Assembly: GCA_030597345.1 (NCBI GenBank)
Contig: JAUVSA010000001.1
Span: 1 to 30,949 of the forward strand
Source of the DNA: Bacillota bacterium
GTDB lineage: Bacteria > Armatimonadota > Hebobacteria > Hebobacterales > Hebobacteraceae
Length of the DNA stretch: 30,949 nucleotides
Direction of reading: 5' to 3'
The position numbers and the translations under genes are program-made. The notes beneath the pieces are model-generated. The model saw only the letters and a program-made list of their open reading frames with translations. It did not search any database and had not been told where the DNA came from. Below, piece by piece: positions 7,675-15,498 of the stretch; position 1 is the first letter of the stretch; the number at the start of each line of letters is the position of its first letter.

Positions 7675-9624
7675 CTACAGCCCCCAGAAGCTGTAGGTCG
7701 GGACGTCGAAGATAAGGCCGACGATGGGCCAGCCGCAGCCGACGACAGTCTCCCCCAGGATCAGGCCGAAGAAGAGCGGCAGCGCGCGGCGGTAGAGCCG
7801 GAGGCCGCCGTAGCGGAGGATGATGAGCTTCGCAAGCCAGGCGATGAGCATGGGCATCCATACCAGGTGGATGGACCAACTGGCGGAGAGCGCGTAGGCC
7901 ACTGGGTGGAACGGCCAGCCAACATAGGCGGTGCGGGTGGCGGCGAGCAGCATGGTGATGGCAAAGCCAACTCCCACCGCGAGCAGTGATCCGAAGCTCG
8001 CATCCGTGGGGCTCTCTATCCAGGAGTTAAGCATGTTACATATCTCGTTGCCGCGCGAGAGACCCCCTGTCCACTTCGAGGCCACCCCCAAGCTGTAGCC
8101 GTAGTGCAGATAGCCCCAGAACACAGCGAGCGCGCCCAGCACGGTGGCGACGAGCAAGGCCGCCACCACTGCGCGGCTGGGGGAGCGCGTCTGGGCCGCC
8201 ATTTGAACTCCCTCGATGGAGTTACCGATGGGATGGGAGCGATAGGCGCGGTTGAACCACCAGAGAAGGCCGAGCACGCCGAGGTCCTGGGTTCGCAGGT
8301 TCATCGTTCCGCCGACAGAGGTGATCATGTAGCTGGGGCCGGCCAGGTGGAAGTCGTGCACCGGGGAGCCGAACTCGGCCCGCACGCGGGCGACCGCGAT
8401 GGCGACGATGTAGAAGATCACGAAGAACAGGACCGCCAGACCAGGCGCCAAGCCGGCGTACGTGCAGAAGGCGGCCAGCGCGGCGATGCCAAGCACGATG
8501 CCAATCCCGGCCGTGCGGTAGCTCATGCCTTCGGCCGAGTCGTCCACCTCCGAGGGGCGGCCGATCATTCGGCGCCAGACCTGACGGAAGTACCCCCTGC
8601 CCACCAGCAGCGGCGCAATGGCGACGGCGAGGTAGCCGCCGAACATCTGCTGGTCCTTGTAGGGGAAGACGAACTTGGAGGCTTCGGTGTACCCCTGGCT
8701 CACACCTATGGCCGCGGCGAGGACGAACATCGCCTTCCACCAGAAGAAGAAGAAAACGCAGGCGAAGAGCAGGTCGAGCGGCATGAGAAAGCAGATGCCA
8801 ATCACCGCGGGATAGAAGGTGACGGGGAGCCAGCCGATGCCCGCCCAGGGCATGTCGGTGATGTAGTTCATGAGGTCGTTCGAGCCGTAGCTGTCGAGGG
8901 TGGGCGCGATGGAGAGATAGGGCGCCGTCGGATAGAGATAGTGCAGCCCGTTCACTAGGTCAATGGCGCCCGCCGCCGCGAAGCCGATCCAGAGATAGGG
9001 ATTGCGCCACAGCCGGGTGTCGGGATCAGTCAGGGCCAGGGGGAGCTGGATGATCGGGAAGGTGAGCCGCTCCCGGTCCGCCCACTGGGAGCGCACGATA
9101 ACCGAGATGCACACCAACACCAGGACCAGGACGAAGATGAAACCTGTCCACCACAGGCCCGGAATCAGCCAGGCTCGCATGATCGAGGCTTGATACAGAG
9201 TGGAGGAGCCGTTGTAATACCCATACAGCACATCGAGGTCCGAGACCACAAGCCAGGGAGGCACGTTCGAGAACAACTGGTCCCATCGGTTCTCCGGGGT
9301 GGCGAACCAGAATCCGTGCGTCATCGCCGGCAGCAGCACCTGCATCCCATCCAGCCCGGCCAACGACGTGCTGGTGGTGAGCATCACGTAGACCACTATC
9401 AGCTCGGCGCGGTTGAGTGACCACTGTGGGCGCAAGCGCCGGACGGCAGCGTTTGCCAGCGCGACGAAGAAGAGAATGAAGATCACGTTGAAGAACAGCG
9501 AGATGGTGGAGCAGATGGGGCCATCCTGGCGGATGCACTCCATGTACAGCACCCAGAGCGCGTTGAGCGGCAGCAGGACGATCCCGAGTAAGAATCCGCG
9601 CCAGACGCGCGTCTGGCGGATCAC
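7675..9624 (-). CDS. Large polytopic membrane protein, DUF6785/DUF6784 (peptide-transporter-like) family
   Basis: 649 residues with about 12-14 hydrophobic segments, spread from the first (FLLGIVLLPLNALWVLYME) to the C-terminal ones. It looks like the DUF6785/DUF6784 family, often labelled putative peptide or OPT-type transporter; the substrate is not known. Motifs seen are a cytoplasmic loop with RAEFGSPVHDFHL, a conserved NPYLWIGFAAAGAIDLVNGLHYLYP-like stretch, and the terminal YSFWGL. I chose GTG at 9624 because GGAGG (plus-strand 9634-9638) lies 9 nt upstream. A longer reading from ATG 9765 adds 47 residues of unmembrane-like sequence. The gene is divergent from the GatZ-like gene, which suggests import or sensing of a compound linked to carbohydrate catabolism (inference only). 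Confidence 0.75.
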   Translation of the reverse strand: MIRQTRVWRGFLLGIVLLPLNALWVLYMECIRQDGPICSTISLFFNVIFILFFVALANAAVRRLRPQWSLNRAELIVVYVMLTTSTSLAGLDGMQVLLPAMTHGFWFATPENRWDQLFSNVPPWLVVSDLDVLYGYYNGSSTLYQASIMRAWLIPGLWWTGFIFVLVLVLVCISVIVRSQWADRERLTFPIIQLPLALTDPDTRLWRNPYLWIGFAAAGAIDLVNGLHYLYPTAPYLSIAPTLDSYGSNDLMNYITDMPWAGIGWLPVTFYPAVIGICFLMPLDLLFACVFFFFWWKAMFVLAAAIGVSQGYTEASKFVFPYKDQQMFGGYLAVAIAPLLVGRGYFRQVWRRMIGRPSEVDDSAEGMSYRTAGIGIVLGIAALAAFCTYAGLAPGLAVLFFVIFYIVAIAVARVRAEFGSPVHDFHLAGPSYMITSVGGTMNLRTQDLGVLGLLWWFNRAYRSHPIGNSIEGVQMAAQTRSPSRAVVAALLVATVLGALAVFWGYLHYGYSLGVASKWTGGLSRGNEICNMLNSWIESPTDASFGSLLAVGVGFAITMLLAATRTAYVGWPFHPVAYALSASWSIHLVWMPMLIAWLAKLIILRYGGLRLYRRALPLFFGLILGETVVGCGWPIVGLIFDVPTYSFWGL

Positions 9625-9862
9625 GACATCTCGCCTCCACCCGCCGGAAGGGACCGGTCTGAAGCCTCGCCGTAGGTCCTCGGGGGTCCACCATGCTTCG
9701 GTGCTTCCGAAGGCATTCCTGCAGGCACAAGTAGCGATGCCGGTGTGGGTAGAGCAATGCGTCATCAGCCAGCGAAGTTAGTGACGCGCAAGTCGTGTGC
9801 ACTGCAAAAGGGATTCTTCGCGTGGCCCACCGAATAGAACGTGTTCGGGAGGCAAGGCTAAC

Positions 9863-11164
9863 ATGATGATTCGCGCCGACGATAGCTCAGTTCGCAGGCA
9901 GGCGGAGCGACTCGGCCTGCCTCTGGCCGATGCGGTGCTGCGCGCGCTGCGACAGGGCTTCGCTGAGAAGGGAGTTGTGCCCACCATCCTCGCCATCTGC
10001 CCGAACTCGGAGGCGGTCGTGAAGGCATCGATGCTGGCGGCGCGGCAGGCGGAGGCGCCGCTCTTCTTCGCGGCGACGCTGAATCAGGTTGACCTCGATG
10101 GCGGGTACACGGGCTGGACACAGCAGCAGTTCGTGAGCCTGGTGCGGGATGAGGCGCAGAAGGCGAGCTACGAAGGGCCGATTGTGGTGGGCCTGGACCA
10201 CGGAGGGCCCTGGCTGAAGGACGTCCAGGCGCGGGAGCAGTGGCCGCTGGAGCAGGCAATGCAAGGCGTGAAGGATTCGCTGGCGGCTTGCCTCGACGCG
10301 GGGTACGATCTGCTGCACGTTGACCCGACGGTGGATCGCACGCTGCGTAAGGACCAGCCGATGCCGATCAAGCTGGTGATCGAGCGAACGCTGGAGCTGA
10401 TTCAGTTCGCGGAGGCCCATCGGCTCGAGAAGGGGCTGCCTCGGGTGAGCTACGAGGTGGGGACGGAGGAGGTGCATGGAGGGCTGGCGGACGCGAGCGT
10501 CTTCCGCCGGTTTCTCGACGGGCTGAAGAATGGGTTGGCGCCTCCCGCGCCGGAGGGGGTGTGGCCCTGCTTCGTCGTGGGAAAGGTGGGGACCGATCTG
10601 CACACGGCCGAGTTCGACCCGGAGGTGGCGGGCAAGCTCGCAGAGGTCGCGGCTCGCTACGGGTCCGCAATCAAGGGACACTACACGGACTCGGTGTCGA
10701 ACCCGGAGGCCTATCCGAAGGCGGGGATGGGGGGCGCGAACGTGGGGCCAGAGTTCACGGAGGCGGAATACGAGGGCTTGGAGGAGCTGGTCGCGCGGGA
10801 GAAGGAGCTGGCGGCCGCGGGGAAGGTGGCGGAAACCTCGGGGATGATGGAGGCCTTGCGAGAGGCGGTGGTAGCGAGTGCGCGGTGGGAGAAGTGGCGA
10901 CGGCCGGAGGAGGAGCGAAGGCCGTTCGACCAGCTTTCGCCGGAGCGGCAGGGGTGGTTGGTGCGGACGGGGTGCCGGTATATCTGGGCACAGCCGCCGG
11001 TTGTTGCTGCACGCAAGAAACTGTATGCGAATCTCGAAGCTGCCGGGGCAGGGGGAGAAGCCGCGGTCGTCCAGTCCATTGCGGATGTGATGCGGAAGTA
11101 CTTCCGGGCGTTTCGGCTGGAAGGGACGTTGCGGCGGATTGAGGAGGCGGTGGGGAAGCTGTAG
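9863..11164 (+). CDS. GatZ/KbaZ-like protein (class II tagatose-bisphosphate aldolase non-catalytic subunit family)
   Basis: 433 residues. The family, COG4573-like, includes GatZ and KbaZ, which stabilise the class II tagatose-1,6-bisphosphate aldolase GatY/KbaY. Similar features here are the N-terminal VPTILAICPNSEAVVKASM, the PIVVGLDHGGPW motif, the LLHVDPTVD strand, the YEVGTEEVHGG segment, and FVVGKVGTDLH. No catalytic partner gene is in the window, so it may act alone on an unknown sugar phosphate or a related substrate. The start is ATG 9863, with GGGAGG at 9847-9852; the reading frame is open back to 9797 but that extension has no RBS and no family resemblance. It is divergent from the membrane protein across a 238-bp gap. 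Confidence 0.8.
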   Translation: MMIRADDSSVRRQAERLGLPLADAVLRALRQGFAEKGVVPTILAICPNSEAVVKASMLAARQAEAPLFFAATLNQVDLDGGYTGWTQQQFVSLVRDEAQKASYEGPIVVGLDHGGPWLKDVQAREQWPLEQAMQGVKDSLAACLDAGYDLLHVDPTVDRTLRKDQPMPIKLVIERTLELIQFAEAHRLEKGLPRVSYEVGTEEVHGGLADASVFRRFLDGLKNGLAPPAPEGVWPCFVVGKVGTDLHTAEFDPEVAGKLAEVAARYGSAIKGHYTDSVSNPEAYPKAGMGGANVGPEFTEAEYEGLEELVAREKELAAAGKVAETSGMMEALREAVVASARWEKWRRPEEERRPFDQLSPERQGWLVRTGCRYIWAQPPVVAARKKLYANLEAAGAGGEAAVVQSIADVMRKYFRAFRLEGTLRRIEEAVGKL

Positions 11165-11357
11165 CGATGGCGGTCTCGGTGGAGGGCCGACAGGACCGGG
11201 CTCGCGCCTTGCAGGGCTGAGATCATACCGCGGCAAACCTGGACTAGTCGAGGAGGCCCGGGCGCAGTTGTGGCCTGCTCCCGGCAGTTGTTCTGCGCCC
11301 TACTTGACGCTCACATCAAGATCCTGCCGGCGCGTATTGGGACAGGCGAGGTACAGT
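11165..11357 (+). other. Intergenic spacer with an 8-bp inverted repeat
   Basis: A 193-bp gap between the GatZ-like gene and the DUF2156 gene. GGGCGCAG at 11260-11267 is complementary to CTGCGCCC at 11293-11300. TTGACG at 11304-11309 resembles a -35 box but no convincing -10 follows at the right distance. No gene seen. Confidence 0.4.
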
Positions 11358-12266
11358 GTGAACGATCTTCCGGCCCTGGCAGAGATGCGACCGCTGAACC
11401 TCAAGGACCGAGGGGCCCTAACAGCCATCTTCTCCGAGCTACAGCCCGACCAGTCCGAGTTCACCTTCACGAATCTCTACATCTGGCGGGATGCTTATCA
11501 GATCCAGATGCTGGCCGCTGACGACGCGCTCGTCCTCTTCTCGCTACGGGCCGACCCGGAAGACTCATTTCTACTGCCGCCACTTGGCGCGGGAGCGAAT
11601 GTGGAGGTCGTGCGGAACTGTCTGGAACACATGGCAGCGGCCGGACACAACCCGCGCATGGCGCGGGCGACCCGCAGGGACCTAGCGCGTCTGAGTATAG
11701 GAGAAGATGAGTTCGCCATCCAACCCGACCGCGACCACTGGGACTACGTGTACCTGGTGCAAGACCTGATTGACCTGCGAGGTAACCGCTACCATCGCAA
11801 ACGCAATCACGTCGAGCAGTTCACGAGCAAGTACGAGTTTCGCTACCTGCCGCTCGAACCGGATCTGGTCACGCAGTGCGCGGAGCTTCAAGATCGCTGG
11901 TGCGATGAGAAGCACTGCGACATGGTGGCGACACTCAGGGCGGAGGGCCGGGCGATCAAGCAGGTGCTGGCGAGCCTGCAGGCGCTTGAGGTCACGGGCG
12001 GCTGCATCGCGGTTGACGGGCGGGTCGAGGAGTTCGCGCTCGGCGAGCTCCTCAACCCGGAGACCGTTGTCATCCACATAGAGAAGGCGAACGCGGCGTA
12101 CCACGGACTCTATCAGGTCATCAATCAGCAATTCCTGGAGCAGAAGTGGCCGCAAGTGCGGTATGTAAACCGCGAGCAGGACCTAGGCGTCCCGGGTCTG
12201 AGGCGGGCGAAAGAATCGTATCATCCTCACCACATGGTGGAGAAGTTCACGGTGAAGCTGCGATGA
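11358..12266 (+). CDS. DUF2156 / phosphatidylglycerol lysyltransferase-like C-terminal domain protein
   Basis: 302 residues with a GNAT-like two-domain fold related to the LPG synthetase C-terminal (DUF2156) family and no membrane segments. Motifs seen are the N-terminal LKDRGALTAIFSELQPDQSE-like helix followed by FTFTNLYIWRD, the DYVYLVQDLIDLRGNRYHRKRN segment typical of stand-alone DUF2156 proteins, and the C-terminal NREQDLGVPGLRRAKESYHP. Members may transfer an aminoacyl group from tRNA, but the substrate of soluble versions is unknown. I chose GTG 11358 (GCGAGGT just upstream); ATG 11385 is an alternative. The stop overlaps the next gene's ATG (ATGA), which argues for coupled expression with the secreted peptidase and perhaps a cell-envelope role. 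Confidence 0.8.
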   Translation: MNDLPALAEMRPLNLKDRGALTAIFSELQPDQSEFTFTNLYIWRDAYQIQMLAADDALVLFSLRADPEDSFLLPPLGAGANVEVVRNCLEHMAAAGHNPRMARATRRDLARLSIGEDEFAIQPDRDHWDYVYLVQDLIDLRGNRYHRKRNHVEQFTSKYEFRYLPLEPDLVTQCAELQDRWCDEKHCDMVATLRAEGRAIKQVLASLQALEVTGGCIAVDGRVEEFALGELLNPETVVIHIEKANAAYHGLYQVINQQFLEQKWPQVRYVNREQDLGVPGLRRAKESYHPHHMVEKFTVKLR

Positions 12267-13126
12267 GGAACGGCAGGGGGCTGTTTACGGCGGTCCTCGT
12301 GATGGCGCTGTGGGCGGCCGCGCGCGTTGCCGCCGCGCCCGAGATCACATTCGTTCCGGAGAACCCGCGCGTGGGAGATGTAGTTTTCATCACCCTGCGC
12401 CCCGAAGAGGGGTTGCTCCGGGCGGCGTGTTCCTGGGGGGGCAAGTCGTATCCGTTTCTCGCGACTGGCGATCTATTCGCGTTGGCGCTCCCGGTCTCGC
12501 TGAGAAGCACGTCCGGCGCGCACCGCGCCACGGTTTACTGGAAGTACATCGGAGGCGGGATGGGTAAGGCGACCGTGTCGATACAGGTGGAGGCGCGGGA
12601 TTTCGGCGTTCAGCACCTCCAGCTTTCGCGGAAGCAAGAGAAGACCTACTCTGACCCGGAAGTCAAACGCGAACGGCGCCTGATCGCCAGCGCCCTGGAC
12701 CGCGTGGGGCAGGAGCGATGGTGGCAGGAGAGCTTTCTGATGCCGGTTGAGGGGAGAATCAGCACTGGATTCGGTCTGCAACGATACATCAATAACCGGC
12801 TGTCCTATCGCCACCGCGGCCTCGATATCGCCGCCCCGGAAGGCACTCCTGTGCGCGCCGCGGCCGACGGGGTGGTTTCTCTCGCAGACGATTCGTTCGT
12901 GCTCCACGGGCAGACGGTCATTGTCGACCACGGACACGGGATCTCAACACTCTACATCCACCTGTCCCAGCTTGCCGTGGGGGATGGCGAGAGGGTTAGG
13001 CGCGGGCAGACGATCGGACGGGTTGGGGCAACGGGGGTAGCAACCGGACCTCACCTTCACTTCGCAGTCTACGCCTATCACGAGGCAGTCGATCCGCTGT
13101 TCTGGACGCACCTGCCTGCCCGCTGA
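12263..13126 (+). CDS. Secreted M23 family metallopeptidase (LytM/peptidoglycan endopeptidase)
   Basis: 287 residues. Residues 1-25 form a signal peptide (a basic start, a hydrophobic core, then VAAA), so it is exported. Residues about 26-110 look like an immunoglobulin-like/beta domain, followed by a charged helical linker. The M23 domain occupies about 160-285, with zinc-ligand motifs H184-RGL-D188 and H264-L-H266 (GPHLHF), plus a third His in the VDHGHGIST region. M23 enzymes cut peptide bridges in peptidoglycan. All metal ligands appear present, so it is probably active rather than an activator. The ATG overlaps the DUF2156 stop by 4 bp. A longer open frame upstream lies inside that gene and was rejected. 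Confidence 0.92.
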   Translation: MRNGRGLFTAVLVMALWAAARVAAAPEITFVPENPRVGDVVFITLRPEEGLLRAACSWGGKSYPFLATGDLFALALPVSLRSTSGAHRATVYWKYIGGGMGKATVSIQVEARDFGVQHLQLSRKQEKTYSDPEVKRERRLIASALDRVGQERWWQESFLMPVEGRISTGFGLQRYINNRLSYRHRGLDIAAPEGTPVRAAADGVVSLADDSFVLHGQTVIVDHGHGISTLYIHLSQLAVGDGERVRRGQTIGRVGATGVATGPHLHFAVYAYHEAVDPLFWTHLPAR

Positions 13127-13127
13127 G

Positions 13128-13172
13128 CAACAAAAAGCAACCGGGCGAGGACACTTGCTCGGCCTCGCCCGG
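13128..13172 (-). terminator. Rho-independent terminator for the lysine-rich gene, possibly bidirectional
   Basis: CCGGGCGAGG at 13141-13150 pairs perfectly with CCTCGCCCGG at 13163-13172, leaving a 12-nt loop. Read on the minus strand, the hairpin is followed by TTGCTTTTTGTT (plus-strand 13129-13140), a proper U-tract. It therefore fits termination of the small minus-strand lysine-rich gene ending at 13234. It also lies 14 bp after the M23 gene and could end that transcript less efficiently. Confidence 0.8.
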
Positions 13173-13233
13173 TCTACAACTTACCTCCGACGCAGGACTC
13201 CGCGGTGCCCTCCGTCTGAGAGCCTACTCGTTG

Positions 13234-13461
13234 CTATCGCTTCTTCTTCTTGGCCTTTTTCTTGGCCTTCTTCTTCGCGACCTTTTTCTTTGCGACCTTC
13301 TTCTTCTTCGCCTTCTTCACGATCTTCTTCTTTGCGACCTTCTTCTTCTTCGCCTTCTTCACGATCTTCTTCTTTGCGACCTTCTTCTTCTTCGCCTTCT
13401 TCTTCGCCGGCAACTTTCGTGCCCCCCTTTCTGCGCGCCGCGGATGCAGTTTGTTCCGCAT
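13234..13461 (-). CDS. Small lysine-repeat protein (histone H1-like, low complexity)
   Basis: 75 residues, 40 of them lysine. After a short basic head (MRNKLHPRRAERGARKLP) the protein consists of AKKKKVAKKKIVKK-type repeats encoded by 42-bp DNA units. Such lysine/alanine tails resemble bacterial histone H1-like proteins and basic extensions of nucleoid or RNA-binding proteins, so nucleic acid binding is the likely role (inference). Support for it being real: a promoter-like sequence upstream (13564-13592), an in-frame stop shortly before the ATG, and a well-formed minus-strand terminator downstream. Another minus-strand frame (13181-13600) gives a Glu-rich protein and cannot be excluded from composition alone, but the basic frame is the biologically familiar one. 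Confidence 0.6.
   Translation of the reverse strand: MRNKLHPRRAERGARKLPAKKKAKKKKVAKKKIVKKAKKKKVAKKKIVKKAKKKKVAKKKVAKKKAKKKAKKKKR
13294..13408. repeat. 42-bp tandem repeat inside the lysine-rich gene
   Basis: A 42-bp unit beginning GACCTTCTTC starts at 13294, 13336 and 13378. The first two copies are identical and the third diverges after about 28 bp. Flanking sequence has related shorter TTC-rich units. The unit length is a multiple of three, so copy-number changes keep the lysine frame open. There are no unique spacers, so it is not a CRISPR array. Confidence 0.9.
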
Positions 13462-13977
13462 CGCCTTCGCCCGGGCTAAGACCCACTTGGCGCGGCACGT
13501 TCATTAGTGGCCGAACCGCCTCTTGGCCACGGTCGCGCGCGTCCGCGCGACACTTGCTGTGCGAGTATGCCACACTACGCTCGCGTTGTCGAACACGCAT
13601 TACAGAAAAGATCAGTGCGCGAAACGCGCGGCGAAGAGATCAACGCGAAACTCCCTCCCGCGTCACGAAGATGTGAGTTGCTCTTTGTCGGTGGCCGCGG
13701 GAGTTCTCGTCGCTCGGCAAGCCGCGGCCGAGAAGTGTGCGGTCATCGGACTTTCCAAATCGTACTGAGCGCGCGACCCTCCCCGGCACCGCTTGTCGGG
13801 AACTGCGCCATCGGGGTTACGCCCGCGCTCGCGGGGGCCCGAAGCGGAGAAGTGTGCGATGTGTGTGCTTGCTCCACGCGCATTCGGTAGATCGGCAGGC
13901 GCCAGCACGACCTGGGGGGAAGGCAGCCGCGCCTGGCGAACCGGGTGAACAGAATATCCTGCGAGGAGGTTGCAGCT
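13462..13977. other. Divergent spacer between the lysine-rich gene and the RraA-like gene
   Basis: About 515 bp without a supported gene. It holds the candidate minus-strand promoter at 13564-13592 and the Shine-Dalgarno GAGGAGGT (13963-13970) of the RraA-like gene. Short open frames cross it but have no RBS or family resemblance. A weak plus-strand pair TTGCTG / TACGCT with 16-bp spacing lies around 13553-13580. No RNA gene was recognised. Confidence 0.5.
13564..13592 (-). promoter_or_regulatory. Candidate sigma70-type promoter for the lysine-rich gene
   Basis: On the minus strand TCGACA (plus 13587-13592) and CATACT (plus 13564-13569) are separated by exactly 17 bp. The -35 matches consensus at 5 of 6 positions and the -10 at 4 of 6. 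A start near 13557 would give a leader of about 95 nt. Confidence 0.35.
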
Positions 13978-14727
13978 ATGAGTTGTAGTGAAGGCAAGCC
14001 TGACCCGTTCGGAGTGCGGAAGCTCTACAAGTACCTCCGGGTAGTGGATGTCTGTGACGCACTGGACGGCATTGGTTACTTCGACCTGACGCTGATGAGC
14101 CCCGAGATCCGGCCCCTCTGGTTGGGGATGAAGTTCTGGGGCGTGGCGGCCACCATGCGGTGCGTCCCTCCGAATCGCCCGATGTGGAAGCTGAAGACAA
14201 GCGAGGAGATCGGCGACGCGCACGGGCTCTGGTTCAAGGAAGTGGGCAATGTCGGCATAGGCGAGGTGCTGCAGCCGGGCCACGTGCTCGTGACCAGCAC
14301 CGGGGGAGCGAAGGAGGTGGGCTTCTGGGGATCGGCAAACAGCATGGGGATAATGGCGGCAGGGGCAGTAGGCATCGTGACCGACGGATACGCACGAGAC
14401 ACCGCAGAGCTTACCCTGCAGAAGACCCCCGTCTGCGCGCGTGCGCGAGGTCGCACCATCATTCCGGGACGCATAGAGGTGGTCGAGGTCCAGGCGACCA
14501 TCGGGTGCGGTGGGGCGCAGGTACGACCCGGCGACATCGTCGGTTGTGACGATGACGGCGTTGTCGTCGTTCCGCTAGAGGTCGCGGAGGAGGTGGCCGT
14601 GCACGCGCGTGCGGTCCTGCTCAACGATATGCGAGACCGGCGCGAGCTCTACAAGCAGGCCGGGCTCAACCCAGATCCTACTGTAGACTACGAGGCAGTG
14701 CAGGACTACTACCGACAGTTCCAGTGA
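13978..14727 (+). CDS. RraA-like family protein (HMG/CHA aldolase / RraA fold)
   Basis: 249 residues. The family includes RraA, an RNase E inhibitor, and 4-hydroxy-4-methyl-2-oxoglutarate/4-carboxy-4-hydroxy-2-oxoadipate aldolases; most members are functionally uncertain. Signatures seen are the N-terminal VVDVCDALDGIGY, the central GFWGSANSMGIMAAGAVGIV, the TDGYARD motif (Arg-Asp for substrate and divalent metal), and the C-terminal PGDIVGCDDDGVVVVP. The ATG at 13978 has an excellent GAGGAGGT 7 nt upstream, so the open frame back to 13945 is not used. An aldolase-like role is more likely than RNase E control, since the family is used widely in sugar and aromatic acid catabolism (inference). 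It is convergent with khpB. Confidence 0.85.
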   Translation: MSCSEGKPDPFGVRKLYKYLRVVDVCDALDGIGYFDLTLMSPEIRPLWLGMKFWGVAATMRCVPPNRPMWKLKTSEEIGDAHGLWFKEVGNVGIGEVLQPGHVLVTSTGGAKEVGFWGSANSMGIMAAGAVGIVTDGYARDTAELTLQKTPVCARARGRTIIPGRIEVVEVQATIGCGGAQVRPGDIVGCDDDGVVVVPLEVAEEVAVHARAVLLNDMRDRRELYKQAGLNPDPTVDYEAVQDYYRQFQ

Positions 14728-14798
14728 AGGGCAGACGCGTGAAGGGCAGACACGGCCCGCCCTGGGCGAGCCGAAGGACCGCGGCGAGTCCCCCCGTG

Positions 14799-15446
14799 CT
14801 AGCCAGGCCCAGCCGTCCCGCTCGGGTAGATAATCACAGACCGGTGCGGGTCCTCGCCCTCACTACGGGTTGAGACATCAGGATCGTCGGCGAGTGCAAC
14901 GTGGACGATTCGTCTTTCCCGGGGCGAGAGTGAGTCCAGCGTAACCGAGCGGCCGCTCCGTTTGGCCTGCTGTGCGGCGCTGCGGGCAGTGCTGTTAAGG
15001 GCGCGCTCGCGCCGGGCGCGGTAGCCTTCCGCATCGAGGACGATCCGCCTGCGTGTGTCCGCCGGCTGGCCGCGGTTGGCTATCATTGCAGCCAGCAACT
15101 GAAGCGCGGCCAGAGTCTGGCCGCGCTTGCCGATGAGCAGACCCAGGTCGGAGCTGCTGTGTATGTCTATGTAGACAGCGTCGGGCTCGTCGTCGGTGAT
15201 CTCGGCCTGGACGTCTATGCCCATCAAGGCCACGATCTCCGTAACAATGCCCAGCGCGCGCTCGGCCAGTCCTGGCTTGGGGGTGACCCGGACCTTGGCC
15301 TCAGAGTGGCCAAGAATGCCCAGGATACCGCGGCTCTCCTGAGCCAGCACTTCCACCTCAACTTCGTCCCGAGACGCTCCCAGCGCCTCCAGTGCGGCCA
15401 GTACAGCGTCATCGACAGTCCGGCCCGTTTGCTCGATAGATTCCAT
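14799..15446 (-). CDS. khpB: RNA-binding protein KhpB (Jag/SpoIIIJ-associated)
   Basis: 215 residues. Domain order is a Jag N-terminal domain (about 1-50, with ESRGILGILGHSEAKVRV), a KH domain (about 70-145, with the LIGKRGQT GxxG loop), and an R3H domain (about 145-205, with RRIVHVAL). KhpB binds RNA, usually with KhpA, and affects cell elongation and division in Gram-positive bacteria. The start ATG at 15446 is preceded on the minus strand by TTGGAGGCAATCCGC, a good Shine-Dalgarno. The gene lies 52 bp downstream of yidC, the standard order in the rpmH-rnpA-yidD-yidC-jag cluster, so it is probably the last gene of that operon. Confidence 0.93.
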   Translation of the reverse strand: MESIEQTGRTVDDAVLAALEALGASRDEVEVEVLAQESRGILGILGHSEAKVRVTPKPGLAERALGIVTEIVALMGIDVQAEITDDEPDAVYIDIHSSSDLGLLIGKRGQTLAALQLLAAMIANRGQPADTRRRIVLDAEGYRARRERALNSTARSAAQQAKRSGRSVTLDSLSPRERRIVHVALADDPDVSTRSEGEDPHRSVIIYPSGTAGPG

Positions 15447-15498
15447 GCGGATTGCCTCCAAGCACCCCAAGACCCGAGGCGAGAGTGACACGGCTCTG

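Noticed and set aside
9625..9765. N-terminal 47 residues of the DUF6785-like protein from ATG 9765
   Set aside because: No RBS is evident and the residues do not look like the family N-terminus, whereas GTG 9624 has GGAGG 9 nt upstream. Not excluded completely.
9887..11236. 449-codon minus-strand open frame opposite the GatZ-like gene
   Set aside because: Antisense shadow with Arg/Pro/Leu-rich composition and no family pattern.
13294..13408. Possible CRISPR or simple microsatellite
   Set aside because: The 42-bp units abut directly without unique spacers and preserve a coding frame, so it is a coding tandem repeat.
13181..13600. Glu-rich minus-strand frame overlapping the lysine-rich gene
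   Set aside because: The same TTC repeats read one base out of phase give Glu/Arg runs; the basic frame fits a known class of nucleoid-type tails better. Kept only as an alternative in that entry.
13663..14283. 206-codon minus-strand open frame upstream of and opposite the RraA-like gene
   Set aside because: No Shine-Dalgarno and no family resemblance; it overlaps a well-supported gene.
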